This document shows, piece by piece, positions 34,541 to 43,724 of a stretch of 49,072 nt of DNA (the stretch's first letter is position 1; the number at the start of each line of letters is the position of its first letter). The stretch is taken from positions 1 to 49,072 of the forward strand of contig JAEYRF010000011.1 in the NCBI GenBank assembly GCA_023409615.1, given 5' to 3'. Made by a program: the position numbers and the translations under genes. Source of the stretch: Bacillota bacterium. Lineage in GTDB: Bacteria > Bacillota > Clostridia > Acetivibrionales > DTU013. The notes under the pieces were generated by a model that saw nothing but the letters and a program-made list of their open reading frames with translations, searched no databases and was not told the origin of the DNA.

Positions 34541-35638
34541 TTATTTCCTGATTGGCAGTACCAGATAAGCAAACTCATTTCCCTGTACAGGCTTAATAGT
34601 GCATGGACCAATACTGGTTGTAAAATAAATGTTCACTGTTTCATTATCTATTACTCTTAAAGCTTCAATAAAATATCTCGGATTAAATGATATTTCAAGC
34701 TTTTTGCCTTCCATTTCTACTCTAATTTCTTCTCTGACATTACCTATCTCAGTATTTGAAGTTATAACCAACAAATCATCTGAAATATCAAGCTTCACAG
34801 GATATCTTCTTTCATCATTAGTGATAACAAGTGAAGCTCTTTCAAAGCATGCAAGCAATTCTTTTGTATTTATCGTTAACCTTGTCTCGTTTTCATTCGG
34901 AATGATACCAGAATAATTAAGATAATCTCCCTCTAAAAGTCTTGAAACTAAAATACATTTTCCCATATCAAACAATATTTGATTTCCCGCTGCATATATA
35001 ATAATATCTTCATCTGTCGGCTGTATTATTTTTGAAATTTCATTTAATGTCTTACCGGGTATTACCATTCGACCCGGTTCAAACTCAGCATCATGTTCCA
35101 ATGTACGAAGAGCAAGTCTGTAACCATCTATTGAAACTATCGTAAGCTTTTTTTCATAAAAGTCAAATAGCGATCCTGTCAGTATTGGCCTGTTTTCATC
35201 CATACTAACTGCAAATATTGTTTGCTTGATCATTTCCTTAATAGTTTTTTGTTTTATTTTAATTCCATTCTCTTTTTCTATTTGCGGCAATGCCGGAAAA
35301 CCTTCAGCAGCCATACCTCTAATTTCAAATAAGGAATTCTCGCACTCTATAATAACTGCATTATTTTCCTTCACTTGAATTAATACCTCAGAATCAGGTA
35401 ACCTCCTTACGATGTCACCAAACATTTTTGAATTTAATATTGTAGATCCTTTTTCTTTAATATCTGCTTCGACATAACATTCTATGCCTATTTCCAAATC
35501 ATTCCCTGTCATTTTAAATATTTCATCAGCCTCTACAAGGATACCTTCCAGGATAGGCAGTGTAGTTTTTGTTGAAACCGCCTTTTGAACAATATTTATT
35601 CCTTCCAGCAAATTCTCTTTTGAGCAAATAACTTTCAT
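34541..35638 (-). CDS. dnaN: DNA polymerase III beta sliding clamp
   Basis: A 365-residue clamp with the three-fold repeated fold. Its start MKVICSKENLLEGINIVQKAVSTKTTLPILEGI and the RPILTGSLFDF and DGYRLALR elements are typical. It rings DNA as a dimer and tethers polymerase III. The final VLPIRK is the usual end. It lies 237 bases downstream of dnaA, and that gap holds the origin unwinding region. A GGAGG is upstream of the ATG. Confidence 0.98.
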   Translation of the reverse strand: MKVICSKENLLEGINIVQKAVSTKTTLPILEGILVEADEIFKMTGNDLEIGIECYVEADIKEKGSTILNSKMFGDIVRRLPDSEVLIQVKENNAVIIECENSLFEIRGMAAEGFPALPQIEKENGIKIKQKTIKEMIKQTIFAVSMDENRPILTGSLFDFYEKKLTIVSIDGYRLALRTLEHDAEFEPGRMVIPGKTLNEISKIIQPTDEDIIIYAAGNQILFDMGKCILVSRLLEGDYLNYSGIIPNENETRLTINTKELLACFERASLVITNDERRYPVKLDISDDLLVITSNTEIGNVREEIRVEMEGKKLEISFNPRYFIEALRVIDNETVNIYFTTSIGPCTIKPVQGNEFAYLVLPIRK

Positions 35639-35875
35639 TACGATAACCTCCAGCTAATTTATTTAAATATAATATAAAAATCAATAATAGTAGTAAGTGT
35701 TGTTGATACCGTGCATAACCCTGTACAACCGTTTATATCAGAGGATTTGGGCTGTTGAAGAATGTGTTGATAGTTTGTGCCGAAATTAACACCGAATAAA
35801 TGAAGTATTAGTTATCAACAAATTACTAACAGTACTTTATCCCCATATCAACAAATTCTGTGGATATCAAAATCC
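35639..35875. other. oriC (dnaA-dnaN spacer) with DnaA boxes and DnaA-trio
   Basis: This gap has all the parts expected of a Firmicute oriC. An AT-rich unwinding stretch lies at about 35656-35690. A DnaA-trio run TAATAGTAGTAA (35685-35696) reads 3'-AAT-GAT-GAT-AAT-5' away from the boxes. DnaA-box-like sites stand at 35701-35709 (TGTTGATAC), 35765-35773 (TGTTGATAG), 35812-35820 (TTATCAACA), 35837-35845 (TTATCCCCA), 35845-35853 (ATATCAACA) and 35859-35867 (TGTGGATAT). Confidence 0.85.
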
Positions 35876-37210
35876 TCACTTTCCAATGATATTTCTTTTC
35901 AATTCTTCCACAGAACGCTTTGTCTCAACATTAGTCAGCATTTCTTCTTCGATCTTCTGGATTGCATGTATAACAGTAGTATGATCTCTGCCGCCAAAAG
36001 AATCGCCGATTTTCGGAAGAGAGATACCCATAATGTCCCTGCATAGATACATTGCTATCTGTCGAGGGAAGGAAATGTTTCTATTTCGCTTTTGTGATAT
36101 AAAATCATCTGTGCGTAGATCAAAGTACCTTGAAACAGCTTCTATGATATGTGTAGTATCAATCACTTTGTTATTTGAGGCCATTAGAAGTTCCTTTAAG
36201 GCCTCTGCACATAGATCTACAGAAAGCTCAGTCTCGGTAAGTGAGGAATAAGCAATTACGCGGTTTAGCGCACCTTCGAGCTCCCGAATATTAGAAATAA
36301 CCTTATCTGCTATAAAAACAAGAACATCATTCGGAATGTAAAGGTTTTCCATCTGTGCCTTCTTTTGTAGGATAGCTATTCTGGTTTCCAAATCAGGAGA
36401 TTGTATATCAGCGGCTAAACCCCACTCAAACCTTGAGCGAAGTCTGTCTTCAAGAGTATTAATCTCTCTGGGTGGCCGGTCGCTTGATATAATGATTTGC
36501 TTACTTGCTTCATAAAGTGCATTGAAAGTATGGAAAAATTCTTCCTGAGTTCTCTCTTTTCCCCCAATGAACTGGATATCATCTATTAATAGAACGTCTA
36601 TATTTCTGTATTTACTGCGAAATTCTTCATTCCTGTCGTCTTTAATGGCATTAATTAACTCATTAGTGAACTTCTCTGATGATACATACAATACCTTGGA
36701 AGAAGGGTTCTGAACTAGTATGTAGTGGCCTATAGCATGCATGAGATGAGTCTTTCCCAATCCAACGCCTCCATACAGGAATAGCGGATTATATGCTTGA
36801 GCAGGTGCCTCTGCTACTGCTACTGAAGCAGCATGAGCTAAACGGTTGCCGTTTCCTATGACAAAGGTGTCAAAAGTATATTTCGGGTTAAGGATAGAAT
36901 TGTAAAGATCTTCATTATAAGATGAATCATTTGATTGTGTTAGTTTTTGCGAGGACTCCTGAGACGGTATTACCACTAAAACAGATATATCTCTAGAAGT
37001 GACCTGGCGCACAGCATTGCTAATTAATGGGATATATCTGGATTCCAGTATGCCCTTATTAAATTCAGTTGGCACTCCCAACTCGATAGTACTTGAATTA
37101 ACAGACAATGGCTCGATTGTTCTGATCCAGGTATTATAACTTATCTCTGTCAATTCGTTTTTCAGCAGGTCCAATACCCTGGGCCATAAACTGGAAAGTT
37201 GTATGTTCAT
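35876..37210 (-). CDS. dnaA: Chromosomal replication initiator DnaA
   Basis: A 444-residue AAA+ initiator that binds DnaA boxes and melts oriC. It has domain I (WPRVLDLLKNELTEISYNTWI), a short linker, domain III with Walker A GGVGLGKTHLMHAIGHY (about 147-163) and Walker B LLIDDIQFI, and a domain IV helix-turn-helix (SLPKIGDSFGGRDHTTVIHA). The ATG at 37210 has GGAGG upstream. It is transcribed away from rpmH. DnaA boxes lie both in front of and behind the gene, as in bipartite origins. Confidence 0.98.
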   Translation of the reverse strand: MNIQLSSLWPRVLDLLKNELTEISYNTWIRTIEPLSVNSSTIELGVPTEFNKGILESRYIPLISNAVRQVTSRDISVLVVIPSQESSQKLTQSNDSSYNEDLYNSILNPKYTFDTFVIGNGNRLAHAASVAVAEAPAQAYNPLFLYGGVGLGKTHLMHAIGHYILVQNPSSKVLYVSSEKFTNELINAIKDDRNEEFRSKYRNIDVLLIDDIQFIGGKERTQEEFFHTFNALYEASKQIIISSDRPPREINTLEDRLRSRFEWGLAADIQSPDLETRIAILQKKAQMENLYIPNDVLVFIADKVISNIRELEGALNRVIAYSSLTETELSVDLCAEALKELLMASNNKVIDTTHIIEAVSRYFDLRTDDFISQKRNRNISFPRQIAMYLCRDIMGISLPKIGDSFGGRDHTTVIHAIQKIEEEMLTNVETKRSVEELKRNIIGK

Positions 37211-37581
37211 GTCTTATCCTCCAAAGGGTGGTTAAAAAAGTTTTGTTGCGATGAAATGAACTTTTATAGAAATTTTTCTCTTCTGTTAATTGATACGAAC
37301 TTACTATAAGCATTAATAAATATATCAGACTTTTGTGAAAACTTCAATTGAAAAATGGACGAGTTATCCACAATTACAGCTAATATTCTTGAATTATCCA
37401 CAGGGTATCGTATGATTATATATGCAACGAAGAAAAACTAGAAAATATTTCTTCTATATAATAATGAGAAATCTTTAATAGTTTCTTGACAGGCATGAAA
37501 GATTCATTATATAATTGGCGTGATGTCTCTATAAATAATATAATTCAGATAGAGGAACAGTTAGGAACGGGGGTGTTACAG
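37211..37581. other. dnaA-rpmH spacer with two perfect DnaA boxes
   Basis: This 371-base AT-rich gap carries the divergent promoters of dnaA and rpmH. Two perfect TTATCCACA boxes, in the same direction, lie at 37364-37372 and 37394-37402, 30 bases apart. They may form the second part of a bipartite origin and an autoregulatory site for dnaA. I found no other gene in it. Confidence 0.85.
37486..37515 (+). promoter_or_regulatory. Strong promoter of the rpmH-rnpA cluster
   Basis: TTGACA (37486-37491) and TATAAT (37510-37515), both perfect, with an 18-base spacer. The rpmH start codon is 67 bases downstream. Confidence 0.88.
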
Positions 37582-37716
37582 GTGGTAAGAACATATCAGC
37601 CTAAGAAAAGGCAAAGACAGAAAGAGCATGGCTTTATGAAGAGGATGAGCACTGCAAACGGAAGAAAGGTACTGAAAAGACGCAGGTTAAAGGGAAGAAA
37701 AGAGCTTTCAGCGTGA
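37582..37716 (+). CDS. rpmH: 50S ribosomal protein L34
   Basis: A 44-residue, highly basic protein, the standard L34 length (MVRTYQPKKRQRQKEHGF...ANGRKVLKRRRLKGRKELSA). The start is a GTG at 37582, supported by GGGGG eight bases upstream and by the exact family length; the longer open frame upstream is not coding. It heads the rightward cluster opposite dnaA, as in nearly all bacteria. Confidence 0.96.
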   Translation: MVRTYQPKKRQRQKEHGFMKRMSTANGRKVLKRRRLKGRKELSA

Positions 37717-37739
37717 GACCGCATAAGTGTGGTCTTTTT
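37716..37739 (+). terminator. Attenuating terminator between rpmH and rnpA
   Basis: AGACCGCA-taag-TGTGGTCT forms an eight-base stem with one G-T pair, followed by five T. It begins at the last base of the rpmH stop codon. Partial termination here would give more L34 than RNase P protein. Confidence 0.75.
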
Positions 37740-37763
37740 CTTTAATTTTGCGATGGAGATTAA

Positions 37764-38129
37764 ATGAAAAAGACAGTTACGTTGAAGAAAAATTATGAAT
37801 TCGTACGTATATATAAAAAGGGCAACTTCTTTCCCGGAAAGTATATTGTCATATATGTTATGAAGAATCGCTTCGGAAAGAACAGACTTGGCATTACGGC
37901 TAACAAAAAGGTTGGCAAAAGCGTTAAACGCAACAGGGCAAAGAGATTAATCCGTGAAAGTTACAGGCTTTATGAGGATTTTATCCCATCAGGAATTGAT
38001 GTTGTTTTTGTTGCCAGAGGTGTGGATACGGAGTATGGTTTTGCAGAGATTAAAAGAGAAATGAAGTATCTGCTGAAGAAAATGAAGGTCTTTGATCATG
38101 AAAAATGGGATGGATTAAAAAAATCTTGA
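37764..38129 (+). CDS. rnpA: Ribonuclease P protein component
   Basis: A 121-residue basic protein that binds the RNase P RNA and helps cut tRNA 5' leaders. The family signature is KRNRAKRLIRESYR (about residues 52-65), and GKNRLGITANKKVGKSV comes just before. A GGAG precedes the ATG. Its last 25 bases overlap yidD, so the two are translationally linked. Confidence 0.97.
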   Translation: MKKTVTLKKNYEFVRIYKKGNFFPGKYIVIYVMKNRFGKNRLGITANKKVGKSVKRNRAKRLIRESYRLYEDFIPSGIDVVFVARGVDTEYGFAEIKREMKYLLKKMKVFDHEKWDGLKKS

Positions 38130-38326
38130 TATCATTGATACGTTTGTATCAAAAATATATATCTCCTCTGAAAGGTAAAGCGACCTGTAGATTTTACCCG
38201 ACCTGCTCGCAGTACGCCATAGATGCGCTCACTAAATACGGCATTTTCAAAGGCAGCTGGCTTGCGGCCAAGCGCCTGATGAGATGCCACCCGTTCCACC
38301 CGGGGGGATACGACCCGGTAAAATAG
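38105..38326 (+). CDS. yidD: Membrane protein insertion efficiency factor YidD
   Basis: A 73-residue protein with the family motifs LISLIRLYQKYISP, CRFYPTCSQYAIDAL and GYDPV. It aids YidC-dependent insertion at the inner face of the membrane. It overlaps rnpA by 25 bases and is 33 bases before yidC, the standard order. Confidence 0.96.
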   Translation: MGWIKKILISLIRLYQKYISPLKGKATCRFYPTCSQYAIDALTKYGIFKGSWLAAKRLMRCHPFHPGGYDPVK

Positions 38327-38359
38327 AAAAAGCAGCTAAATACGGAAGGAAATATATTT

Positions 38360-39442
38360 ATGCTCGATTATATTGCAAGACCGCTGGGCGTATTTTTGAA
38401 ATTTATTTATGATACTGTTGCATTTCAAAACTATGGACTGGCAATCATCGTTTTCACTATTATTGTCAGGGCGGCAATGCTTCCCCTGACTCTCAAACAG
38501 TACAAATCCACTGCAAAGATGCAGGAAATACAGCCTCTGATTAATGATGTTCAGAAGAGGTATAAAGACGACAAGGAAAAGCTTAACCAGGAATTGATGA
38601 AGCTCTACCAGGAGCATAATTATAACCCTGCAGGCGGATGCCTTCCAATGCTTATTCAGATGCCTATCATTCTTTCACTGTATTGGGTTATTGTCCAACC
38701 CCTCAAGTTTATGCTTGGAAAAGCTGAGGATACCGTTATACCCAAGTTGATTGAAGTAGCGGCGCAAGGTTTGGGCAAGACAGTACAATTGATGGGCAGC
38801 CAGAAAGAACTGCTGACGATGAATTATTTCCATGAAAATCCGGATGCACTTTCAAAGGTAACAGGATTATTGGAAAAGTCCGAGTTGATCGACTTTAACA
38901 ATTTCCTTGGACTTCATTTGGGAGAGATTGCAACCTATAAACCGGATCAGCTTTTTGGACCTGACGCCGGTATTTACATCCCACTTTTTATCCTTGTTAT
39001 TGTTGCGACTATAACGACCTTTTTCTCCACTAAACTTTCAATGCCGAAAGCGAAACCCGATGCGAAGCAGAATAACCCGGCAGGCTGTTCCAACAACTCT
39101 ATGTTATATATGGGACCTGCAATGACGTTGATTTTTGCATTCCAGATGCCTGCAGGCGTTATACTTTACTGGATGATCGGATATGTTGTTGGTATAGTAC
39201 AGCAGTTATATATAAACAAGCATATAAAGAAACCAAATATTGTACCGGCGAAGGCAATCAGTGAACAGACCGCTGACGGTACAGCCAATGTCCTGGAGGC
39301 AGGTACTGCTGATAATGCAGATAAAGATGCAAAAACGAAGAATTCAACAGGCAACCCCCAAAAGAGCAACTCTCAAAAGGGTAATGGTCAAAAAGGAAAC
39401 AGCCAAAAGGGTGGAAATAAAAAGGGCGGTAAGAAGAAGTAA
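38360..39442 (+). CDS. yidC: Membrane protein insertase YidC/OxaA
   Basis: A 360-residue integral membrane protein of the YidC/Oxa1 type with five helices. The conserved hydrophilic-groove Arg is in IIVRAAMLPLTL (about residue 38), and NPAGGCLPMLIQMPIILSLYW follows. It inserts small membrane proteins. The extracellular loop between the second and third helices is large. The C-terminal tail (about 310-360) is very basic, with repeated NSQKGN-type units that probably contact the ribosome. Unlike many Gram-positive YidC proteins, no lipobox is present. Confidence 0.97.
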   Translation: MLDYIARPLGVFLKFIYDTVAFQNYGLAIIVFTIIVRAAMLPLTLKQYKSTAKMQEIQPLINDVQKRYKDDKEKLNQELMKLYQEHNYNPAGGCLPMLIQMPIILSLYWVIVQPLKFMLGKAEDTVIPKLIEVAAQGLGKTVQLMGSQKELLTMNYFHENPDALSKVTGLLEKSELIDFNNFLGLHLGEIATYKPDQLFGPDAGIYIPLFILVIVATITTFFSTKLSMPKAKPDAKQNNPAGCSNNSMLYMGPAMTLIFAFQMPAGVILYWMIGYVVGIVQQLYINKHIKKPNIVPAKAISEQTADGTANVLEAGTADNADKDAKTKNSTGNPQKSNSQKGNGQKGNSQKGGNKKGGKKK

Positions 39443-39519
39443 AGCAACTAACTGGAGTACGATGTATTTCGTCAACTAACCAGCTAATAAGCGACTGAGA
39501 AGGAGGCTGCTGAAGATAG

Positions 39520-40161
39520 ATGAGTGATATGTTGGAAAAAACCGCGAAAACAGTGCAGGAAGCAATCGATATTGCACTAGAAGAGCTTGGAGTCAATAGA
39601 GATGATGTCGAGATCAGTATTATCGATGAGGGTACAAAGGGACTTTTCGGAATTGGAAGTAAAGTTGCCAAAGTTCAGGTAAGACTGAAATCATCACGAT
39701 CTGACGAGGGAGTGCTATTTTTACAGAACATTTTCGACAAAATGGATGTAGAGGTGGAAATTGAAAAGGAAGAGGACGATGAATCAATGATGCTGAGGGT
39801 GACAGGCAAAGACAGCGGCATCATCATCGGAAGGCGGGGAGAAACCCTTGATGCTCTTCAATACCTTACAAGCCTGGTAGTAAATAAGAATAGTGATGAG
39901 TACAAGAGAGTAACTATAGACATTGAAAACTACAGGCAGAAAAGGGAAGAGACTCTTGTAAGGCTGGCCGACAGGCTCGCAGACAGAGTTATCAGGTATC
40001 GAAGGAATGTAACACTTGAGCCAATGAATCCGTATGAGAGAAGAATTATTCACTCCACTTTGCAAAGCAACGAGAATGTGGAGACATACAGCGTAGGTGA
40101 GGACCCCAACAGGAAGGTAGTTATAACACTGAAGCAGGGATCCCGTTCAAGAAGGAACTAA
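39520..40161 (+). CDS. khpB: RNA-binding protein KhpB (Jag/EloR)
   Basis: A 213-residue protein: a Jag-N domain (about 1-52, EKTAKTVQEAIDIALEELGV, KGLFGIG), a KH domain (GIIIGRRGETLDALQYL, about 104-120) and a C-terminal R3H domain (about 150-208, NPYERRIIHSTL). It is implicated in cell elongation and RNA binding with KhpA. The cluster order yidC-jag is conserved. A hairpin terminator lies 60 bases downstream. Confidence 0.95.
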   Translation: MSDMLEKTAKTVQEAIDIALEELGVNRDDVEISIIDEGTKGLFGIGSKVAKVQVRLKSSRSDEGVLFLQNIFDKMDVEVEIEKEEDDESMMLRVTGKDSGIIIGRRGETLDALQYLTSLVVNKNSDEYKRVTIDIENYRQKREETLVRLADRLADRVIRYRRNVTLEPMNPYERRIIHSTLQSNENVETYSVGEDPNRKVVITLKQGSRSRRN

Positions 40162-40221
40162 TACCTAAGCAACCTGTGCCAAAGCAGCTTACACCAAAGC
40201 AACATACAACTGAGAACCGGC

Positions 40222-40250
40222 AGAGGACAATTTAACGATTGTCCTCTTTT
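40222..40250 (+). terminator. Terminator after khpB
   Basis: AGAGGACAAT-ttaacg-ATTGTCCTCT is a perfect ten-base stem followed by TTT. It ends the rpmH-to-khpB transcript and separates it from mnmE. Confidence 0.85.
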
Positions 40251-40333
40251 AATTTCTGCACTTTTGACTATAATAGTAATTGCGACAGTTATTTACACTA
40301 AATAGAAAACAATAAGGATGCGTTGATACAAAC

Positions 40334-41719
40334 ATGAATTCAAGCACAATAGCCGCTATATCAACACCGTTTGGGACAAGTGGGATAGGAATCGTCAGGA
40401 TGAGCGGGCCGGAAGCCTTTGATATTGCCGGAAGTATATTCATTTCGAACAGGGCTTTTAATGAAATTGGAACTCATACTGTGACCCACGGCAAAATCGT
40501 AGATCCGGCCAATGACAGAATGCTGGACGATGTGCTGCTTATTAAAATGGCTGCGCCTAATACTTTTACAGCAGAGGACGTTGTTGAGATTAATTGCCAT
40601 GGCGGTATCAACGTTCTTAAGAATGTCCTGGCGCTTCTTTTCAGGCAGGGGGCACGTGCCGCAGGACCGGGTGAATTTACCAAACGTGCTTTTATAAATG
40701 GGCGTATGGATCTTACTCAGGCGGAGGCTGTGATAGACCTGATTAACGCTAAAACAGACGAGGGATCGCGGGCCGCCGCCGCTCAGCTGGAGGGAAGGCT
40801 TTCGAAACAGATCCGGGATGAGCGGAAGAAATTGATAGAATTGATTGCACATATAGAGGCAGTCGTGGAATATCCTGAGTACGATATTGAAGAAGTGACT
40901 GGTGATAACGTTTGTGAAGGCGTCCGGATAGTTAGAGACAAGCTGGTGAAGATAACAGAAGGTTACGAAAGAGGGCGCTTGATCAGGGAGGGCATCACTG
41001 CAGCAATAATTGGAAAGCCAAATGCAGGCAAGTCATCTCTTCTCAACGTGCTTTCAGGCAGCAGCAAAGCTATTGTTACAGATGTCCCGGGAACAACAAG
41101 AGATATTATTGAGGAATATGTCAATGTTAGAGGCATTCCGGTTAGATTTCTGGATACAGCGGGTATACGAAGCACCGTTGATCCGGTAGAATCCATTGGC
41201 GTTGAGAGGGCAAAAAAGGCGGCGCTTGAAGCGGAACTGGTCATTTTGGTTCTCGATGCACAGACAGGGTTGTTAGCGGAGGATATGGATATTATTTTCT
41301 CCATGAAGGATAGAAAAAGGATAATCCTGATTAATAAGACAGACAAAGCCCATGACGATGAAATTGCGGATATGAAACTTAAACTTCGGCAGAACAGTGA
41401 TATTCCAGTGGTAGTCGCTTCAATGCTTGATGGTACAGGCATTGATGAACTGCTGAGGACAATTGAGGAGATTTTGATGGAAGGTGTCACAGATACCGGC
41501 AATGAGGTATTGATTACAAATGTACGCCATAGTCAGCTCCTTGAGAATGCCATAGGCAGCCTTGAACAAGCTGAGACTGCACATCTGGATGGACTTCCGC
41601 TGGACTTTGTGACTATTGATATTAAAGAAAGTGCTGATTTCCTGGGACAGATAACCGGAGAGTCTGTGAATGAGGATGTTGTGAATGAAATTTTCTCACG
41701 GTTTTGTATAGGAAAGTAG
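40334..41719 (+). CDS. mnmE: tRNA modification GTPase MnmE
   Basis: A 461-residue GTPase that, with MnmG, modifies U34 of certain tRNAs. It has an N-terminal folate-binding domain (AAISTPFGTSGIGIVRMSG). The G domain has G1 GKPNAGKSSLL (about 228-238), a DTAG switch and NKTD. It ends in the conserved FCIGK tail with the reactive cysteine. It is followed 80 bases later by mnmG. Confidence 0.97.
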   Translation: MNSSTIAAISTPFGTSGIGIVRMSGPEAFDIAGSIFISNRAFNEIGTHTVTHGKIVDPANDRMLDDVLLIKMAAPNTFTAEDVVEINCHGGINVLKNVLALLFRQGARAAGPGEFTKRAFINGRMDLTQAEAVIDLINAKTDEGSRAAAAQLEGRLSKQIRDERKKLIELIAHIEAVVEYPEYDIEEVTGDNVCEGVRIVRDKLVKITEGYERGRLIREGITAAIIGKPNAGKSSLLNVLSGSSKAIVTDVPGTTRDIIEEYVNVRGIPVRFLDTAGIRSTVDPVESIGVERAKKAALEAELVILVLDAQTGLLAEDMDIIFSMKDRKRIILINKTDKAHDDEIADMKLKLRQNSDIPVVVASMLDGTGIDELLRTIEEILMEGVTDTGNEVLITNVRHSQLLENAIGSLEQAETAHLDGLPLDFVTIDIKESADFLGQITGESVNEDVVNEIFSRFCIGK

Positions 41720-41798
41720 GTGTAAGCGTGATAAGCGGCGCATTGTGGTGTCAGATTGTGCTTTTTGGTTATTGATGCAGTAATATTTGGGAGGCACT

Positions 41799-43703
41799 AT
41801 GGAATTTGTTGCAGGAAAATATGATATAGCGGTAGTCGGTGCGGGCCATGCGGGCTGCGAGGCTGCATTGGCCAGTGCCAGACTTGGAATGCGGACGATT
41901 GTCTTTGCTATTAACCTGGATAGTATTGCTAATATGCCCTGCAACCCCAATGTAGGAGGGACTGGAAAGGGACATTTGGTTCGTGAGCTTGACGCGCTGG
42001 GCGGAGAGATGGGAAAGTGCGCTGACAAGACGCTTATCCAGTCAAAAATCTTAAACTCCGCAAAGGGGCCGGCAGTCTACTCCCTCAGGGCGCAGGTGGA
42101 CCGAAGAAGATACCAGATGGAAATGAAAAATACGCTGGAAAGCCAGGAGAACCTTTATATAAAGCAGGCGGAGATCACAGAGCTGTTGACAGATGATGAT
42201 AACAAAATAATTGGCGTCAAAACACACACGAATGCCATTTATCATTGCAATGCAGTCATTCTTACTACCGGTACATACCTGAAGGGGAAAATTGTTATAG
42301 GTGATATAAGCTATAGTGGCGGGCCCGACGGACTTTTCCCGGCAAACAGGCTTTCAGAGAGCCTTAAAGAAAAAGGCATTGAGCTGATGCGTTTTAAAAC
42401 AGGCACACCTGCAAGGATTAACGGGAAAACTGTGGACTATACAAAAATGTCAGAACAGACCGGTGATGATGTTATCGTACCTTTTTCCTTTGAGAACGAG
42501 GAAATTCAGAGGGATCAGATTTCATGCTGGCTAACCTATACAAATGACGAAACACACGATATCATCAGAACTAATCTGCATCGTTCTCCCTTATACAGCG
42601 GTATGATTGAAGGAGTAGGAGTTAGATATTGTCCGTCCATCGAAGACAAAATTGTCCGTTTTGCAGATAAGGAAAGACATCAGGTTTTTGTTGAACCAAT
42701 GGGACTCGGTACACAGGAAATGTACCTTCAGGGCATGTCCAGCAGCTTACCTGAGGATGTTCAGCAGGATATGGTACATTCACTTTCGGGGTTGGAAAAT
42801 GCTCATATTATGAGAAGTGCCTATGCGATCGAATATGATTGTATAGTTCCGACACAGCTGAAGCTTAGCCTTGAGTTCAAGAATATTAGCGGGCTTTTCT
42901 CGGCAGGGCAGATCAATGGCAGCTCAGGATATGAAGAGGCAGCGGTTCAGGGAATTATGGCCGGTATAAACGCTGTAATGAAGCTGAAAGATAAGCCGCC
43001 ATTGATCCTGGACAGATCGGAAGCATATATTGGCGTTCTGATCGACGACCTCGTCACCAAGGGAACGAATGAACCTTACAGGATCATGACCTCCCGGTCC
43101 GAGTACAGATTGCTGCTCAGGCAGGACAACTCAGACCTGCGCCTTACGCCGAAGGGGTATGACATTGGATTGATAAGTGATGAGCGATATAGAAGATTTT
43201 CTGATAAGAGAACCAAAATAGAAGCGGAAATAAAGAGACTTGAGAACACCTATGTACCACCCTCAGCCGAGGTAAATGAATTTCTTGCTGCTATGGGTAG
43301 CACTGCTGCCAAATCGGGAATCAATTTATCAGAGCTGCTGCGAAGGCCGGAAATTACTTATAGTGCACTTGAGGCTATTGACCATGAAAGGCCCGCACAT
43401 CTTAAAGCCGTAAATCGTAAGGCATACGACCCTGTTGCAGAGCAGGTCGAAATATCTATTAAGTATAAAGGCTACATTAAAAGACAGATGATTCAGGTAG
43501 AACAATTTAAGAAGCTTGAGCAGCACGAGATACCCGGGGACATTGATTACACTGCCATTCATGGTATGCGTATCGAAGCGCGGCAAAAGCTGACGAAAAT
43601 CAGACCGGTATCTGTGGGACAAGCATCGAGAATCTCAGGAGTCTCACCTGCAGACATCTCTGTATTGCTTATTTATCTCAGTACTCAAAACGACGCAAAA
43701 TAG
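41799..43703 (+). CDS. mnmG: tRNA uridine-5-carboxymethylaminomethyl modification enzyme MnmG
   Basis: A 634-residue FAD enzyme, the partner of MnmE. The dinucleotide motif VVGAGHAGCEAALASARLG lies at about residues 10-28, followed by the MnmG signatures CNPNVGGTGKGHLVREL and a second GGPDGLFPANRL-like block. The C-terminal helical part (KYKGYIKRQ, SVGQASRISGVSPADISVLLIYL) contacts tRNA. The ATG at 41799 follows GGGAGG by four bases, so it is chosen over TTG 41787. rsmG starts 21 bases downstream. Confidence 0.97.
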   Translation: MEFVAGKYDIAVVGAGHAGCEAALASARLGMRTIVFAINLDSIANMPCNPNVGGTGKGHLVRELDALGGEMGKCADKTLIQSKILNSAKGPAVYSLRAQVDRRRYQMEMKNTLESQENLYIKQAEITELLTDDDNKIIGVKTHTNAIYHCNAVILTTGTYLKGKIVIGDISYSGGPDGLFPANRLSESLKEKGIELMRFKTGTPARINGKTVDYTKMSEQTGDDVIVPFSFENEEIQRDQISCWLTYTNDETHDIIRTNLHRSPLYSGMIEGVGVRYCPSIEDKIVRFADKERHQVFVEPMGLGTQEMYLQGMSSSLPEDVQQDMVHSLSGLENAHIMRSAYAIEYDCIVPTQLKLSLEFKNISGLFSAGQINGSSGYEEAAVQGIMAGINAVMKLKDKPPLILDRSEAYIGVLIDDLVTKGTNEPYRIMTSRSEYRLLLRQDNSDLRLTPKGYDIGLISDERYRRFSDKRTKIEAEIKRLENTYVPPSAEVNEFLAAMGSTAAKSGINLSELLRRPEITYSALEAIDHERPAHLKAVNRKAYDPVAEQVEISIKYKGYIKRQMIQVEQFKKLEQHEIPGDIDYTAIHGMRIEARQKLTKIRPVSVGQASRISGVSPADISVLLIYLSTQNDAK

Positions 43704-43724
43704 GGAAGATAGAAAAGGAAGGTC

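Noticed and set aside
37826..37841. CTTTCCCGGAAAG, similar to a Noc-binding site
   Set aside because: It lacks one central base of the ATTTCCCGGGAAAT consensus and lies inside rnpA coding sequence. A similar partial match at 44452-44464 also fails.
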